This document shows positions 24,416 through 35,100 of a stretch of 64,000 nucleotides of DNA, in pieces. The stretch comes from Acidobacteriota bacterium. GTDB taxonomy: Bacteria > Acidobacteriota > UBA4820. The position numbers and the translations under genes are program-made. The notes below the pieces were generated by a model. It had not been told where the DNA came from, did no database searches, and saw nothing but the letters and a program-made list of their open reading frames with translations. Where the stretch lies: contig JAKQCT010000088.1 in NCBI GenBank assembly GCA_029559035.1, positions 62,001 to 126,000 on the forward strand, written 5' to 3'. Numbering within the stretch: position 1 is the first letter of the stretch; the number at the start of each line of letters is the position of its first letter.

Positions 24416-25128
24416 TAAGCGTTGAAGGGGGTAGCGGCAGTTCCGCGCTGATCAGGGTCAGCGACCTCGACAAGGTCTACGTGAGGGGCGAGGAGGAGAT
24501 CCACGTCCTTCAGGGACTGAACCTCGACGTCGACAAGGGCGATTTCGTCGCCTTCATGGGGCCTTCCGGTTCGGGAAAGACGACGCTCCTAAACCTCCTG
24601 GGCGGCCTGGACCTGCCGACCCGCGGAAGCATCACCGTCGCCGGCGATGAGATCACCAGCTTTTCCCACGACAAGATCGCCTACTGGAGGTCGCGCCACG
24701 TTGGTTTCGTCTTCCAGATGTACAACCTCCTTCCGGTGCTGACAGCCTTCCAGAACGTCGAGATACCGCTTCTTCTCACTTCTCTGTCCAAGAAGGAAAG
24801 GAAGGAGCATGTAGAGGCCGCGCTCGAACTCACGGGCCTTCCCGACAGGATGGAGCACTACCCTTCCCAGCTCTCGGGCGGCCAGCAGCAGAGGGTCTCC
24901 ATCGCGAGGGCGATCGTCTCGAACCCCACTTTCCTGCTGTGCGATGAGCCGACTGGAGACCTGGACAGGAAGAGCGGGGACGAGATCCTCCAACTCCTCT
25001 CGAGCCTTTCGAAGGAGATGGGGATGACCATCCTGATGGTGACCCACGACCCGAGGGCGGCTGAGAGGGCAGACAGCGTACTTCATCTGGAGAAAGGGAC
25101 GCTCATAGAAGGAACCTCGCGCAAGTGA
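24412..25128 (+). CDS. MacB/LolD-type ABC transporter ATPase
   Basis: 238 residues from the ATG at 24412, which overlaps the adaptor stop. Walker A is GPSGSGKTT (50-58), the signature is LSGGQQQRVSIARAI, Walker B is FLLCDEPTGDLD and the H-loop is MVTHDPRAAERA. The Q-loop region VGFVFQMYNLLPVLTAFQNV is typical of MacB/LolD/FtsE ATPases that drive mechanotransmission rather than substrate import. It pairs with the two permeases downstream. Its stop overlaps the GTG start of the first permease. Confidence 0.93.
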   Translation: MISVEGGSGSSALIRVSDLDKVYVRGEEEIHVLQGLNLDVDKGDFVAFMGPSGSGKTTLLNLLGGLDLPTRGSITVAGDEITSFSHDKIAYWRSRHVGFVFQMYNLLPVLTAFQNVEIPLLLTSLSKKERKEHVEAALELTGLPDRMEHYPSQLSGGQQQRVSIARAIVSNPTFLLCDEPTGDLDRKSGDEILQLLSSLSKEMGMTILMVTHDPRAAERADSVLHLEKGTLIEGTSRK

Positions 25129-26261
25129 AATACTTCGTCCTATTCTTCTCGAACATAAAACGGAGGAAGCTGAGGACCGTCCTGACGATAGGGTCCTACT
25201 TCATAGCGTTCTTCCTCTTCGGGCTTCTCGCGGCAATACAGTCAGCCTTCAACATGGGAGTCGACGTGGCGGGAGCTAACAGGCTCATCGTCACGAACAA
25301 GATATCCCTCATAATGCCTCTGCCCCATTCCTACGAAGAGAAGATAAGAGAGATCCCCGGAGTGAGGAGGGTCGCGTACGCCACCTGGTTCGGAGGCTAC
25401 TACCAGGACCCGAAGAACTTCTTCGCCCAGATGGCGATCTCGGATAATTTCTTCGAGATCTACCCAGAGTACAGGGTTCGCCCTGACGACCTTTACAACT
25501 TCTCGAGGGATCGCGAGGGTGTCGTCGTCGGCAGGCAGACCGCCGAGAGGTACGGGTTCAGGGTGGGAGACAGGGTACCGATCATAGCGACCATATTCGG
25601 CGGCGTCTGGGAGTTCAACGTCAGGGGGATCTACGACGGCACGCGCCCGGGCGACGATACGACCCAGTTCTTCTTTCACGCTTCCTACCTCGAAGAGAGG
25701 AGGGTGTGGGGTAAAGGCAACGTAGGATGGTACTGGGTGGAGCTCTACGACCCCGACGACGGGCTGAGAGTCTCCAAGGAGATCGACGCCAAGTTCGCCA
25801 ATTCGCCCTACGAGACGAAGACCGACACCGAAAAGGCTTTCGCGGTGGGGTTCGTCAAGCAGATCGGCAACATAGAGCTGATCATCCTAAGCATCGGGGC
25901 GATAGTATTCTTCACTCTCATTCTGGTCACGTCGAACACGATGGGCATCTCGATAAGGGAAAGGAGCGGGGAGATAGCCGTCCTCAAGACGATAGGCTTC
26001 TCCGACAGGTCCCTCTATTTCCTGACCATAGCCGAATCGCTTTTCTACTCGATTGCGGGAGGATGGGCCGGGCTGATATGCGCCAAGCTCTTCTCGATGA
26101 GGGGCGACCCTACGGGCGGATTCCTGCCTGTCTTTTTCATATCCGGGACGAAGTTCGCCGCGGGATTCTTTTTCTCGATGGTCGTGGGGTTCTGCGCTGG
26201 CGCATACCCGGCATACAAAGTGCTGAAGCTGAAGATAGTCGAAGCGCTGGGGAGGGTGTGA
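25125..26261 (+). CDS. MacB/FtsX-like ABC permease 1
   Basis: 378 residues from GTG 25125. One N-terminal transmembrane helix (about 14-36), a large periplasmic domain (about 37-250), then three C-terminal helices. The FtsX segment reads VTSNTMGISIRERSGEIAVL followed by KTIGFSDRSL. This is the MacB topology without a fused ATPase. It is followed 1 bp later by a second permease of the same type, so the exporter is a heterodimer with a separate ATPase. The cargo is unknown. Confidence 0.9.
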   Translation: MKYFVLFFSNIKRRKLRTVLTIGSYFIAFFLFGLLAAIQSAFNMGVDVAGANRLIVTNKISLIMPLPHSYEEKIREIPGVRRVAYATWFGGYYQDPKNFFAQMAISDNFFEIYPEYRVRPDDLYNFSRDREGVVVGRQTAERYGFRVGDRVPIIATIFGGVWEFNVRGIYDGTRPGDDTTQFFFHASYLEERRVWGKGNVGWYWVELYDPDDGLRVSKEIDAKFANSPYETKTDTEKAFAVGFVKQIGNIELIILSIGAIVFFTLILVTSNTMGISIRERSGEIAVLKTIGFSDRSLYFLTIAESLFYSIAGGWAGLICAKLFSMRGDPTGGFLPVFFISGTKFAAGFFFSMVVGFCAGAYPAYKVLKLKIVEALGRV

Positions 26262-26262
26262 G

Positions 26263-27435
26263 ATGCCCGTACCCTACAGCTACAGCGTAAAAAGCATCAG
26301 GGCGAGGTGGGCGTCGTCGGTAGTGGCGGTCCTCGGCATCGCGGGCGTGGTCGGCGTCTTCATCGCGGTGATGGCGATGGCGCAGGGCTTCAAGAGGACC
26401 CTCGTCATATCCGGCTCTAAGGACAACGCCATCATCCTCCGGAAGGGTTCCACCGCCGAGATGATGAGCATCGTCACGCTCGACCAGCTCAAGGTGCTCG
26501 GGGACATGCCTCAGGTCGAGAAGGACTCCTCGGGAACTCCGATGGTGGACGGGGCGGTAGTCGTCGTGGCTGCTTTCAAGCACAGGTCCTCGGGAACGAG
26601 CGCGCTCGGGCAGGTGAGGGGCATATCAGGCAAGGCGCTCGAGGTACATCCCAACGTGAAAGTGTCTCAGGGGAGGTTCTTGAAGCCCGGCCTCTACGAG
26701 TTCGTCGTGGGCAGGAACGCCGCCGCCATGTACGAGGGGCTGGAGCTGGGAAAAAAGTTCAACCTTAGCGGCAGGGAATTCACCGTGGTCGGGATAATGG
26801 AGAGCGGCGGAAGCCTCTACGAGTCCGAGGTGTGGTGCGACGCCATCCTTCTGGACGAGTGCTACAGGCGCCCCGTCTACGCCTTCTCCACGGCGAGCGT
26901 CAGGATGAAGAAGGGGACCGTGATGAAGGAGTTCACGAAGGCGCTCGACCGGGACCCGAGGCTGACCGTGGAGGCGAAGAGGGAGAGCGACTTCTTCGAG
27001 GAACAGGCTCTCGTAATGACGACGCTCATAAGGGTGCTGGGGTTCCTGGTGGCGATCGTCATGGGGATCGGAGCGGTCTTCGGCGCGTTCAACACGATGT
27101 ACAGCTCTTTGGCTTCGAGGACAAAGGAGATAGCGACCCTCAGGGCGATAGGCTTCAGCCAAAGAGATGTGATACTCGCGCTTCTGTTCGAAGCGGTTCT
27201 CCTGGCACTCGCAGGGGGCATAACAGGGGCGCTTCTCGCGCTTCCGCTGAACGGATTCACGGCGAACACCCTGAATTTCCAGTCGTTCTCGCAGATGGCC
27301 TTCGCGTTCCACATAACTCCCAAACTCATGTTCGAAGGGATCATATTCGCGGTCGTCATGGGCCTGGCGGGAGGGATAGTCCCCGCGCTCAGAGCCGCCC
27401 GCATGAAGCCAGCAGACGCGCTGAGGGAAATCTGA
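26263..27435 (+). CDS. MacB/FtsX-like ABC permease 2
   Basis: 390 residues. An N-terminal helix at about 20-45 is followed by a periplasmic domain. The FtsX region contains GAFNTMYSSLASRTKEIATL, RAIGFSQRDV and a final GIVPALRAARMKPADALREI, the usual MacB C-terminus. It is diverged from the first permease. Last gene of the adaptor-ATPase-permease-permease operon. The 27436-27617 gap that follows is AT-rich and non-coding. Confidence 0.9.
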   Translation: MPVPYSYSVKSIRARWASSVVAVLGIAGVVGVFIAVMAMAQGFKRTLVISGSKDNAIILRKGSTAEMMSIVTLDQLKVLGDMPQVEKDSSGTPMVDGAVVVVAAFKHRSSGTSALGQVRGISGKALEVHPNVKVSQGRFLKPGLYEFVVGRNAAAMYEGLELGKKFNLSGREFTVVGIMESGGSLYESEVWCDAILLDECYRRPVYAFSTASVRMKKGTVMKEFTKALDRDPRLTVEAKRESDFFEEQALVMTTLIRVLGFLVAIVMGIGAVFGAFNTMYSSLASRTKEIATLRAIGFSQRDVILALLFEAVLLALAGGITGALLALPLNGFTANTLNFQSFSQMAFAFHITPKLMFEGIIFAVVMGLAGGIVPALRAARMKPADALREI

Positions 27436-27451
27436 CAACGTTGATGCGTTG

Positions 27452-27485
27452 ATTGAAAAAGTAAAATTGAAAATTGAAAAAGTAA
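27452..27485. repeat. AT-rich short direct repeat
   Basis: ATTGAAAAAGTAA occurs at 27452-27464 and 27473-27485 in the gap after the export operon. Further on, a GATCCTGTCCATCC phrase (about 27522-27535) resembles one near 21257. No gene is seen in this gap. Confidence 0.55.
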
Positions 27486-27617
27486 CAATTATAGCAACCT
27501 TATTTTCAAAGAAATCCCTCTGATCCTGTCCATCCCTGTGAAAATTCTTTTTTATAGGGATTGATCGTTCTCTCCGTGTTAAAATCTCTTCTTGGGAATA
27601 TGGATCGCGGGGTGGGA

Positions 27618-29096
27618 ATGCTGAACAGGCCACATATTACAATCATAGCGGCGCTGCTGCTGGCGCTGGCTGCGGCGTGGGCGGCGCCTGTCTGCGCGCA
27701 GAACGCTGCTACGCCAGATGAAGGGTATACAAAGGACCTGCGGCTTTCGTGGGAGACTGGTGAAGGGAAGAGCCGTCTTGTCCCCGCGCTCGAGATACCG
27801 GCTTTCATACTGCTTCTCAACGGGTTCGACCGGGCCGTTTTCTCCGACGAGGTGAAGGACGGCCGCAAGGTCTACAACACCAGCCTCTCCACATTTTACG
27901 ATCAGCTCACCGACGGCCACTGGGCGAACGACGACGATTCCTTCGAAGTGAACCAGTTCGGCCATCCGTACCAGGGGTCGGTCTATCACGGCTTCGCGAG
28001 GTCGGCCGGGCTCTCCTACTGGGAGTCGCTCCTTTACACGAACGCCGGAAGTTTTCTCTGGGAAACGGCAGGCGAGACGACCCACCCTTCCGTCAACGAC
28101 CAGGTGGCGAGCGGCGTCGGGGGAAGCTTCATCGGAGAGGCGCTCTTCAGGATGGCGTCACTGGTCCTGGAGCGCGGGGAAGGCAGGCCGGGAGTTTTCC
28201 GCGAGCTATGCGCCGCCGTCGTTTCTCCGCCGACGGGATTCAACAGGCATGCTTTCGGAGAGAGGTTCGGGGATCTGTTCCCGAGCCACGATCCCATTAC
28301 CTCGTGGCAGTTCCAGATCGGGGCGTCATGGAACGCGCGCCTCGAAGAGCCCCTCAGTCACAGCCCTTTCCAAAGATGCGAGGCGGTCGCCGTTTTCGCG
28401 ATGTCATACGGCCTCCCGGGGAAGGAGGGCTACTCTTTTTCACGCCCCTTCGACTATTTCCATTTCGAATACGCAGCGCTGGGAAACAAGGACAATCCCA
28501 TCGACAATGTGATGATCCACGGGCTTCTCCTTGGAAAAGATTTTAACCTGGGGCGAAACGTCCGTGGCATCTGGGGGCTCTTCGGCGGGTACGATTATAT
28601 TTCGCCGCACGTCTTCAGGGTCTCGAGCACTTCCGTTTCTTTCGGAACGACCTGCCGCATCCGCCTCTCGGAAAAGAACGAGCTGCAGGGTACCCTCCTC
28701 GGAGGGGCGGGATTCATCGCGGCCGGGAACATCGGGAAGGTCGGGGACAGGGATTACGATTACGGGCTCGCTCCGCAGGGGCTCCTAAGGCTCAGGCTGG
28801 TCCTGGGGGAGAGGGTGCAGCTCGACCTTACCGGCAGGTCGTTCTATCTGAACGGCATCGTGAAGCGCGGCATCGAAGGCGGCAGGGACGTGAACCGCCA
28901 CCACCTGGACGCGGGAGTCACCGTCAGGCTGAAGGGCAGCCACGGAGTGAGCGTGCAGTACACGGTCTCGACAAGAGATGTCCGCCTGCCTGAAGGCCCC
29001 GAGATCGACAAGCGGAGAAGGACCGTGAAGATCTTGTACACTTTTCTCGGAAGCAGGAATTTCGGCGCTGTCGATTGGCGCGATCAAGAAAGATAA
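27618..29096 (+). CDS. DUF3943 family outer-membrane protein
   Basis: 492 residues from ATG 27618, chosen so that the signal peptide (about 1-28, ending VCAQ) is N-terminal; in-frame TTG 27561 and ATG 27600 are less likely. The central segment NQFGHPYQGSVYHGFARSAG, then YWESLLYTNAGSFLWETAGE and PSVNDQVASGVGGSFIGEAL is the DUF3943 signature. Helices there are amphipathic, and the C-terminal half alternates as in a beta-barrel. The function of the family is not established. The next gene (alpha-2-macroglobulin) has its own promoter. Confidence 0.82.
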   Translation: MLNRPHITIIAALLLALAAAWAAPVCAQNAATPDEGYTKDLRLSWETGEGKSRLVPALEIPAFILLLNGFDRAVFSDEVKDGRKVYNTSLSTFYDQLTDGHWANDDDSFEVNQFGHPYQGSVYHGFARSAGLSYWESLLYTNAGSFLWETAGETTHPSVNDQVASGVGGSFIGEALFRMASLVLERGEGRPGVFRELCAAVVSPPTGFNRHAFGERFGDLFPSHDPITSWQFQIGASWNARLEEPLSHSPFQRCEAVAVFAMSYGLPGKEGYSFSRPFDYFHFEYAALGNKDNPIDNVMIHGLLLGKDFNLGRNVRGIWGLFGGYDYISPHVFRVSSTSVSFGTTCRIRLSEKNELQGTLLGGAGFIAAGNIGKVGDRDYDYGLAPQGLLRLRLVLGERVQLDLTGRSFYLNGIVKRGIEGGRDVNRHHLDAGVTVRLKGSHGVSVQYTVSTRDVRLPEGPEIDKRRRTVKILYTFLGSRNFGAVDWRDQER

Positions 29097-29143
29097 ATAA
29101 AGCGTAACCTCGTTTTTCTTCACTGACGTCCCATACGGTGTAG

Positions 29144-29172
29144 TTGCAAACCATCCTGAAAAGTCGGACAAT
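29144..29172 (+). promoter_or_regulatory. Promoter of the alpha-2-macroglobulin gene
   Basis: TTGCAA (29144-29149), 17 bp, GACAAT (29167-29172), followed by AAGGAGGAG at 29181-29189 and the ATG at 29193. Confidence 0.5.
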
Positions 29173-29192
29173 TCAGGTATAAGGAGGAGTCA

Positions 29193-32100
29193 ATGGCAAG
29201 CGGTGACGGAAAGACCTTTCTTTACGCGCTGAGCATCTTCCCGATAGCGGTGATAGTTTTCCTTTTGCTCGTCGTTTCGCTCGATTCGGTGAGCAGCCTG
29301 GACAACCCTTTCCAGCAGAAATTGCAGGTGGACCCGGAGCTAAATAAACTCTACGACGAGCAGAAATACTCCGCCGCTCTCGAAGAGGTGGCGAAGCTCA
29401 GGGATTCCGCGGCGCAGAAGGGCGACATAGCGAAGTGGACCTACTACCTTGTCGAGGAATTCAAGCTGAAGACCGCGCTCCACAGCTACGAGAACGGCCT
29501 GAAGGATTTCGTGAAGGCAGGGAAGCCCGACCATCCGCTCGCCAAGCTGGTCCTGAAGTTCTACGAGACCGAATCGTTCGCCTCCTACCTTCAGGGCTAT
29601 TCGTGGGAGATCCTCAAGAGGGAGAAGGTCACCGAGAAGGACCCGCTCGATTTCGACAAGTTCACGAAGGACGAGATCGCCGACAGCATCAGGGCGTCGT
29701 ACATCGAGATCTACAGGGAGCGGGGAAGGATAGAGGACATCAGCCTCGAAGCTCTTCCCGATTACCTCTCCCCGGGCGATTATCCGAAGGAGGTGCTGTC
29801 CACCTTGAGGGACCACTTCGCCGTCTCGTTCGCGGATTTCCTGGGCAACAGCGCCTACTGGACGCCCAGGCAGTCGCGCCTGACATACAAGCTGAGCCTT
29901 CCCGCGATGCTCGACCGCGAAGGGCTCGCGAGGAACGCCGACGCCGTTGCGGAGGACGGCTCGTCACACCCTCTCATGCTCGCCGCCTCTGTTTTGGCGG
30001 GGGAGGAGAAACACGCGAGGGAAAGGAACAAGGACTCCCTGGCGATGGAGCTCCACATGAGGAGAGTGAGGCTCCTTTACGCCCACCTCCCGCAGAAGGA
30101 CGACAGGGAGAAGCTGATAGCGGACCTTAACGGATACGTCGAGGACAACAGCGGCATTCCCTGGTACGCGATGGGATGCGCCCAGCTCGCCGAGATGGAG
30201 AACGGGATGGGCGACGGCAAGTGTCATGTCCGCGCGAGGGAAGCGGCCATGCGCGGGAGGAGCGCCTATCCGAATTCGCCCGGAGGGCAGAAGTGCGCCA
30301 GCATCATAAACGGCATCGAGGCTCCCGACTTCAACATCGAGGCTATGGACGCGGACCTGCCCGGGATGCCCAGCATCAGGGTATCGCACAAGAACATCTC
30401 GAAGGTCCATTTCAGGCTCGTGCCCATAAATGTCAAGGAAGAGGTCTTCAGGAACTACGACATCCCCAGGTGGGAGGAGCTATACAAACTCATCAAGGAC
30501 GAGATCCCCGCGCAGAAGTTCTCGGTCGACCTGCCGCAGACGGTAGACTTCAATTTCCACAAGACCATGGCCGAGCTTCCCGAAGGAACGAAGAAGGGCA
30601 GCTACATCGTCGTCGGCAGCGCCCTTGATTCCATGAGCGAACGGAACAACAAGATCCTCTGCTGCCTCGTCAATGTCACGGACCTCGTGATAACGACCTC
30701 GAAGGATGTGGAGAAAGGCGTTTACTCCTACAGGATGGTCGACGGATCGATGGGAAAGCCGGTGAAGGGAGTCGCCGTTTCCGCGGTGAAGACCGAATGG
30801 CGTAAGCCCGCGACGATAATCGGCACGGCCTTCAGCGACGGGGAAGGGGAGTTCAGCCTGAAGGGCTCGAACTTCGACGCCTACGCGGAGAACTATTTCA
30901 TATTCGCCGAGAAGGGAGACGATTTCGCCTTCCTCAGGCAGTACCGTGATTACGGAGGGCGCTACAGCCCGAACTCCGTCTCCTCGCTGGTGTTCACGGA
31001 CAGAAGGATCTACCGCGTCGGCCAGAAGATACTCTTCAAGATCGTGGCGTTCAGGAACGAGAAGAACAGCGGACCGTTCCAGCTTCTCCCGAACACGCCT
31101 GTCGAGATCGAACTGAAAGACCTCAACTACCAGGCAGTCGGGAAGCTTTCCCTCAAGACCGACAGGTTCGGGAGCGCGAGCGGAGAGTTCACGATACCGT
31201 CGGGGAGGGCCCTCGGCAGATGGAACATCATCTCGAGCCTGAGCGGAAGCTCGAGCGTACTCGTCGAGGAGTACAAGCGGCCCACTTTCGAGGTCGAACT
31301 CAAGGCCCCCGAAAAGCCGCTCAAACTGAACGAGACGGCGAAGGTCAAGGGAGAGGCCAGGTACTACTTCGGAATGCCTGTTTCTAACGGCGAAGCGGAT
31401 TATTCCATAACGAGGGTCGCAAGGGTCCCGTGGTGGATGTGGTGGTACGCGCCGAGACAGAACCCCGAGATCATGGAGAGCGGGATCGCGAAGATAGGCG
31501 AGGACGGTTCTTTCGAGATATCATTCATGCCGGAGGCGGATTCGAGGCTCAAGGAAAAGAAAGGGATCTCCTTCGTTTATTCGCTAAAGGTGGATGTCAC
31601 CGACGAAGGGGGCGAAACGAGGGGAACAGAGAAGCAATACAGGATCGGCTACCAGAGCCTCGAGATCGGGATAAGCCCGCGGCAGCAGGTTTACAACAGG
31701 GCGCAGGAATGCGCCTTCGACCTGACCCTGGCAGATCTCAACGGGAAAGAATCAGCCGGAAGCGGGAAGTACATCGTCAGCGAAGTGGTCCTGCCCGCGG
31801 AAACTACGCTTCCCGCAGGTTTCGGGAACCCCGCGGAGGGCGACGATTTCAGGACGAGGGACGACCGGGTCAGGCCGAGATGGGACGCCCCCCCGGGATG
31901 GGAGGAGTACGCGAGGCAGTTCCCCGAAGGGAAAGCCATCGGAAACGGAGCCGTGAAGTTCGACGAAGAGGGGAAGTTCGAGCTGAAGCTTTCGTCCCTG
32001 CCGGCGGGGGTTTACAGGCTAAAGGTGGAAACGAAGGACCCGTCGGGAGAGACGGTCGAAGCGCGGAGGGATTTCGTCGTCGCGGGGGACGGCGAAAAGC

Positions 32101-35100
32101 TTGGCCTGCCGTTCCTGATGCTTGCCGAGAACACGGTAGTGGAAACGGGCGAAACCGCGAGGATCGTCGTCTCGTCTGCCTACGAGGGGACGCCGGTATT
32201 CGTGAGGGTCTATTCGAAGTACGGCCTTCTGGAATCTAAAAAACTGGAAAGCGGGGCGTCCCGGGTGATCGAGATACCCGTTACCGAGGAGATGAGGGGC
32301 GGGCTTCACGCCGAAGCGGTCTTCGTGAAGGACCACACGCTTTTCCACGGAGCCCAGAGGATCAATATTCCGTGGAGCAACAAGGAGCTGAATATCGAGT
32401 TCGAGAAGTTCAGGGAAAAGATAACCCCGAACGTCAAGGAGATCTGGAAGGTAAAAATAAAGAACCACAAGGGGGCGCCCGTGGGCAAGGACGCGATAGA
32501 GCTCCTCGCCTCGATGTACGACAAGAGCCTCGACCTCTTCGCTCCGCATTACTGGGACGGGCTCGGCGGGTTCTTCCCGTCGGTCGCCTCGCCTCCCGCC
32601 CCGCAGGTCTCGCTCGGGAGGTCGGACGTGCTTCTCTCGAAGGGGCACGGCCTCTGGAACTACATCGGCTACCCGACATTCACCGAGCCTTCGCTCCACA
32701 GCATCAACGGTTACGGCGTTGGAGGCCCCGGAAGAAGAGGCTACGGAGGGCCGCTGATGTACAAGAGTTCGCGGATGAGGGACGGCGGCGTTGAAGGAGG
32801 AGTGGAGGGAGGCTTGATGGCCGAAGCCGTTCCCGCCCCAGCGCCCGCCGCCCAGGCGGTCGCGATGGATTCTGCGAAGGAAGAAAAAGCGAAAGGCGAC
32901 AACGAAGCGCCCGCGAAAGCTCCCGCCGAAGCCCCGCAGGGAGCGCCCGCCGAGATGCGCTCCAACTTCGCGGAAACGGCCTTCTTCTACCCGCACCTTC
33001 TGACCGAGGCCGACGGGAGCGTATCGATCGAATTCGTCCCCCCCGATTCCCTGACGAAGTACAAGGTGATGCTCTTCGCCCACGGGGACGGAGTGGTCTC
33101 GGGAAGCCTCGACAAGGAGTGCGAGGCGATCAAGGATTTCATGGTGAGGCCCTACCTGCCGAGGTTCTTCAGGGAAGGCGACGAGATCGAGCTCAAGGTA
33201 GTTGTCAACAACGCGGGCGCCGCCCCGCTCGATTGCGGACTGGACCTCAAGATCTTCGACGCGGAGACTGATAAGGAGATCACCCAGCTCTTCGAGGTCG
33301 GAGGCGCTTCAAGGAGTGTGAAGGCGGCGGCCAAGGGCAGCGGCAACGTGAAATATATCCTCAAAGTTCCAAAGATGATAGGCATTGTGAAGATAGAGGT
33401 TTCGGGAAAGGCCGGGTCCATGACGGACGGGGAAAGGCGGGTCCTGCCGATCCTTCCGTCGAGGATGCACCTGGTCGAATCGAAGTTCATCACGCTCAGG
33501 GAGAACGAGACGAGGAGCGTCGTCTTCGACGACCTGCTCAACCCTAAGGACCCGACAAGGACCAACGACAAGCTGGTTGTCACCGTTGACGCCCAGCTCC
33601 TCTACGGCGTGCTGGCCGCGATGCCCTACATCATCGAATACCCCTACGAGTGCACCGAACAGCTGATGAACAAGTACGTGACGGTCGGGATACTGAACAA
33701 GACTATCCGCGACAACCCGCCGCTCGAAAAGATGGCGAGGGAGTTCTCATCGAGGAAGACCAAGTGGGAGAGCTTCAACGACGACGACCCCAACAGGAGG
33801 ATGACGCTCGAAGAATCGCCGTGGCTAATCGAATCGCAGGGAGGAGAGGACGACAACCCGATAATCCCGATCCTCAACCCCGACGTTTCGAGGCCGGTAG
33901 AGGAGAACTCGCTGAGGAAGCTCCTCGCGGCGCAGGACCCGTCGGGCGGCTGGCCGTGGTGGGCGGGAGGAAGGCCCTCGTGCTACATGACGCTCTACAT
34001 CTGCTACGGATTCTCCAAGGCGATGGAGTTCGGCGTCGAGGTTCCGGAAGAGCCGATCCGCAGGGCCTTCAGGTACATGAAGGAGGAGGGGCTCGGCAAC
34101 GACATCGAGTGGTGCATGGCTCACGACTGCTGCTGGGAGTTCATCACCTTCCTCAACTACACGATGTCCAATTTCAAGGACTCGTCCTTCTACGACAGGA
34201 GCTTCTCCGAAGGCCTCAGGAAGAAGATGCTCGACTTCTCCTTCAAGCACTGGAAGGACCACTCGCCTTACCTCAAGCTCCAGCTCGCCATGACGCTGAA
34301 GAGGATGGGCCGCCCGAAGGACGCGATGCTGGTCCACGAGAGCGTCTTCGATTCCGCCAAGACGACGAGGGACGAGGGGACCTCCTGGGCGGTCGAGGAC
34401 AAGAGCTGGCTCTGGTACAACGACACGGTCGAAACGCAGGCTTTCGCTCTCAAGGAACTGATGGAGGTCAACCCCAACGACGAACAGGGAGAGGGGCTGA
34501 TGCTGTGGCTCTTCCTCAACAAGAAGCTGAACCACTGGAAATCGACGAAGGCGACCGCAGAGGCCCTCTACTCGATCCTCTGGTACCTGAAGTCGAAGGA
34601 CGCGGTGGCCGTGAGGGAAGGCGTCGACGTCCGGTTCGGAACAGGGGAGACGAAGCAGTTCGTCTACGAGCCCGACAAGTACACGGGCAAGAAGAACCAG
34701 ATCGTCCTCGAGAAAGAGCAGATAAAGAAGGAGACCGGCTCGATAGAATTCAAGAAGAGCGGGAAGGGGATCGCCTTCGCCTCCTCGACCCTCCACTTTT
34801 CGACGGACGAGCTTCCCGCGGCTGGCAAAGGCGACTTCTTCAACATCGAAAGGTCCTTCTTCAAGAGGATCAAGAAGGGAAGCGAGTATGTCCTCGAACC
34901 GTTCGCTCCCGGCTCCGCGATCAATGTCGGAGACCAGATCGAGGTCGAGCTCCGCATCAAGTCGAAGCACGCGGCTGAATTTGTCCACATAAGGGCGCCG
35001 AGGCCCTCCGGGTGCGAGCCCGAAAAACTGAGGTCGGGATACAGCTATGTGCTGGGAGTCTACTACTACGAGACGGTGAGGGATTCCGCGGAGGACTACT

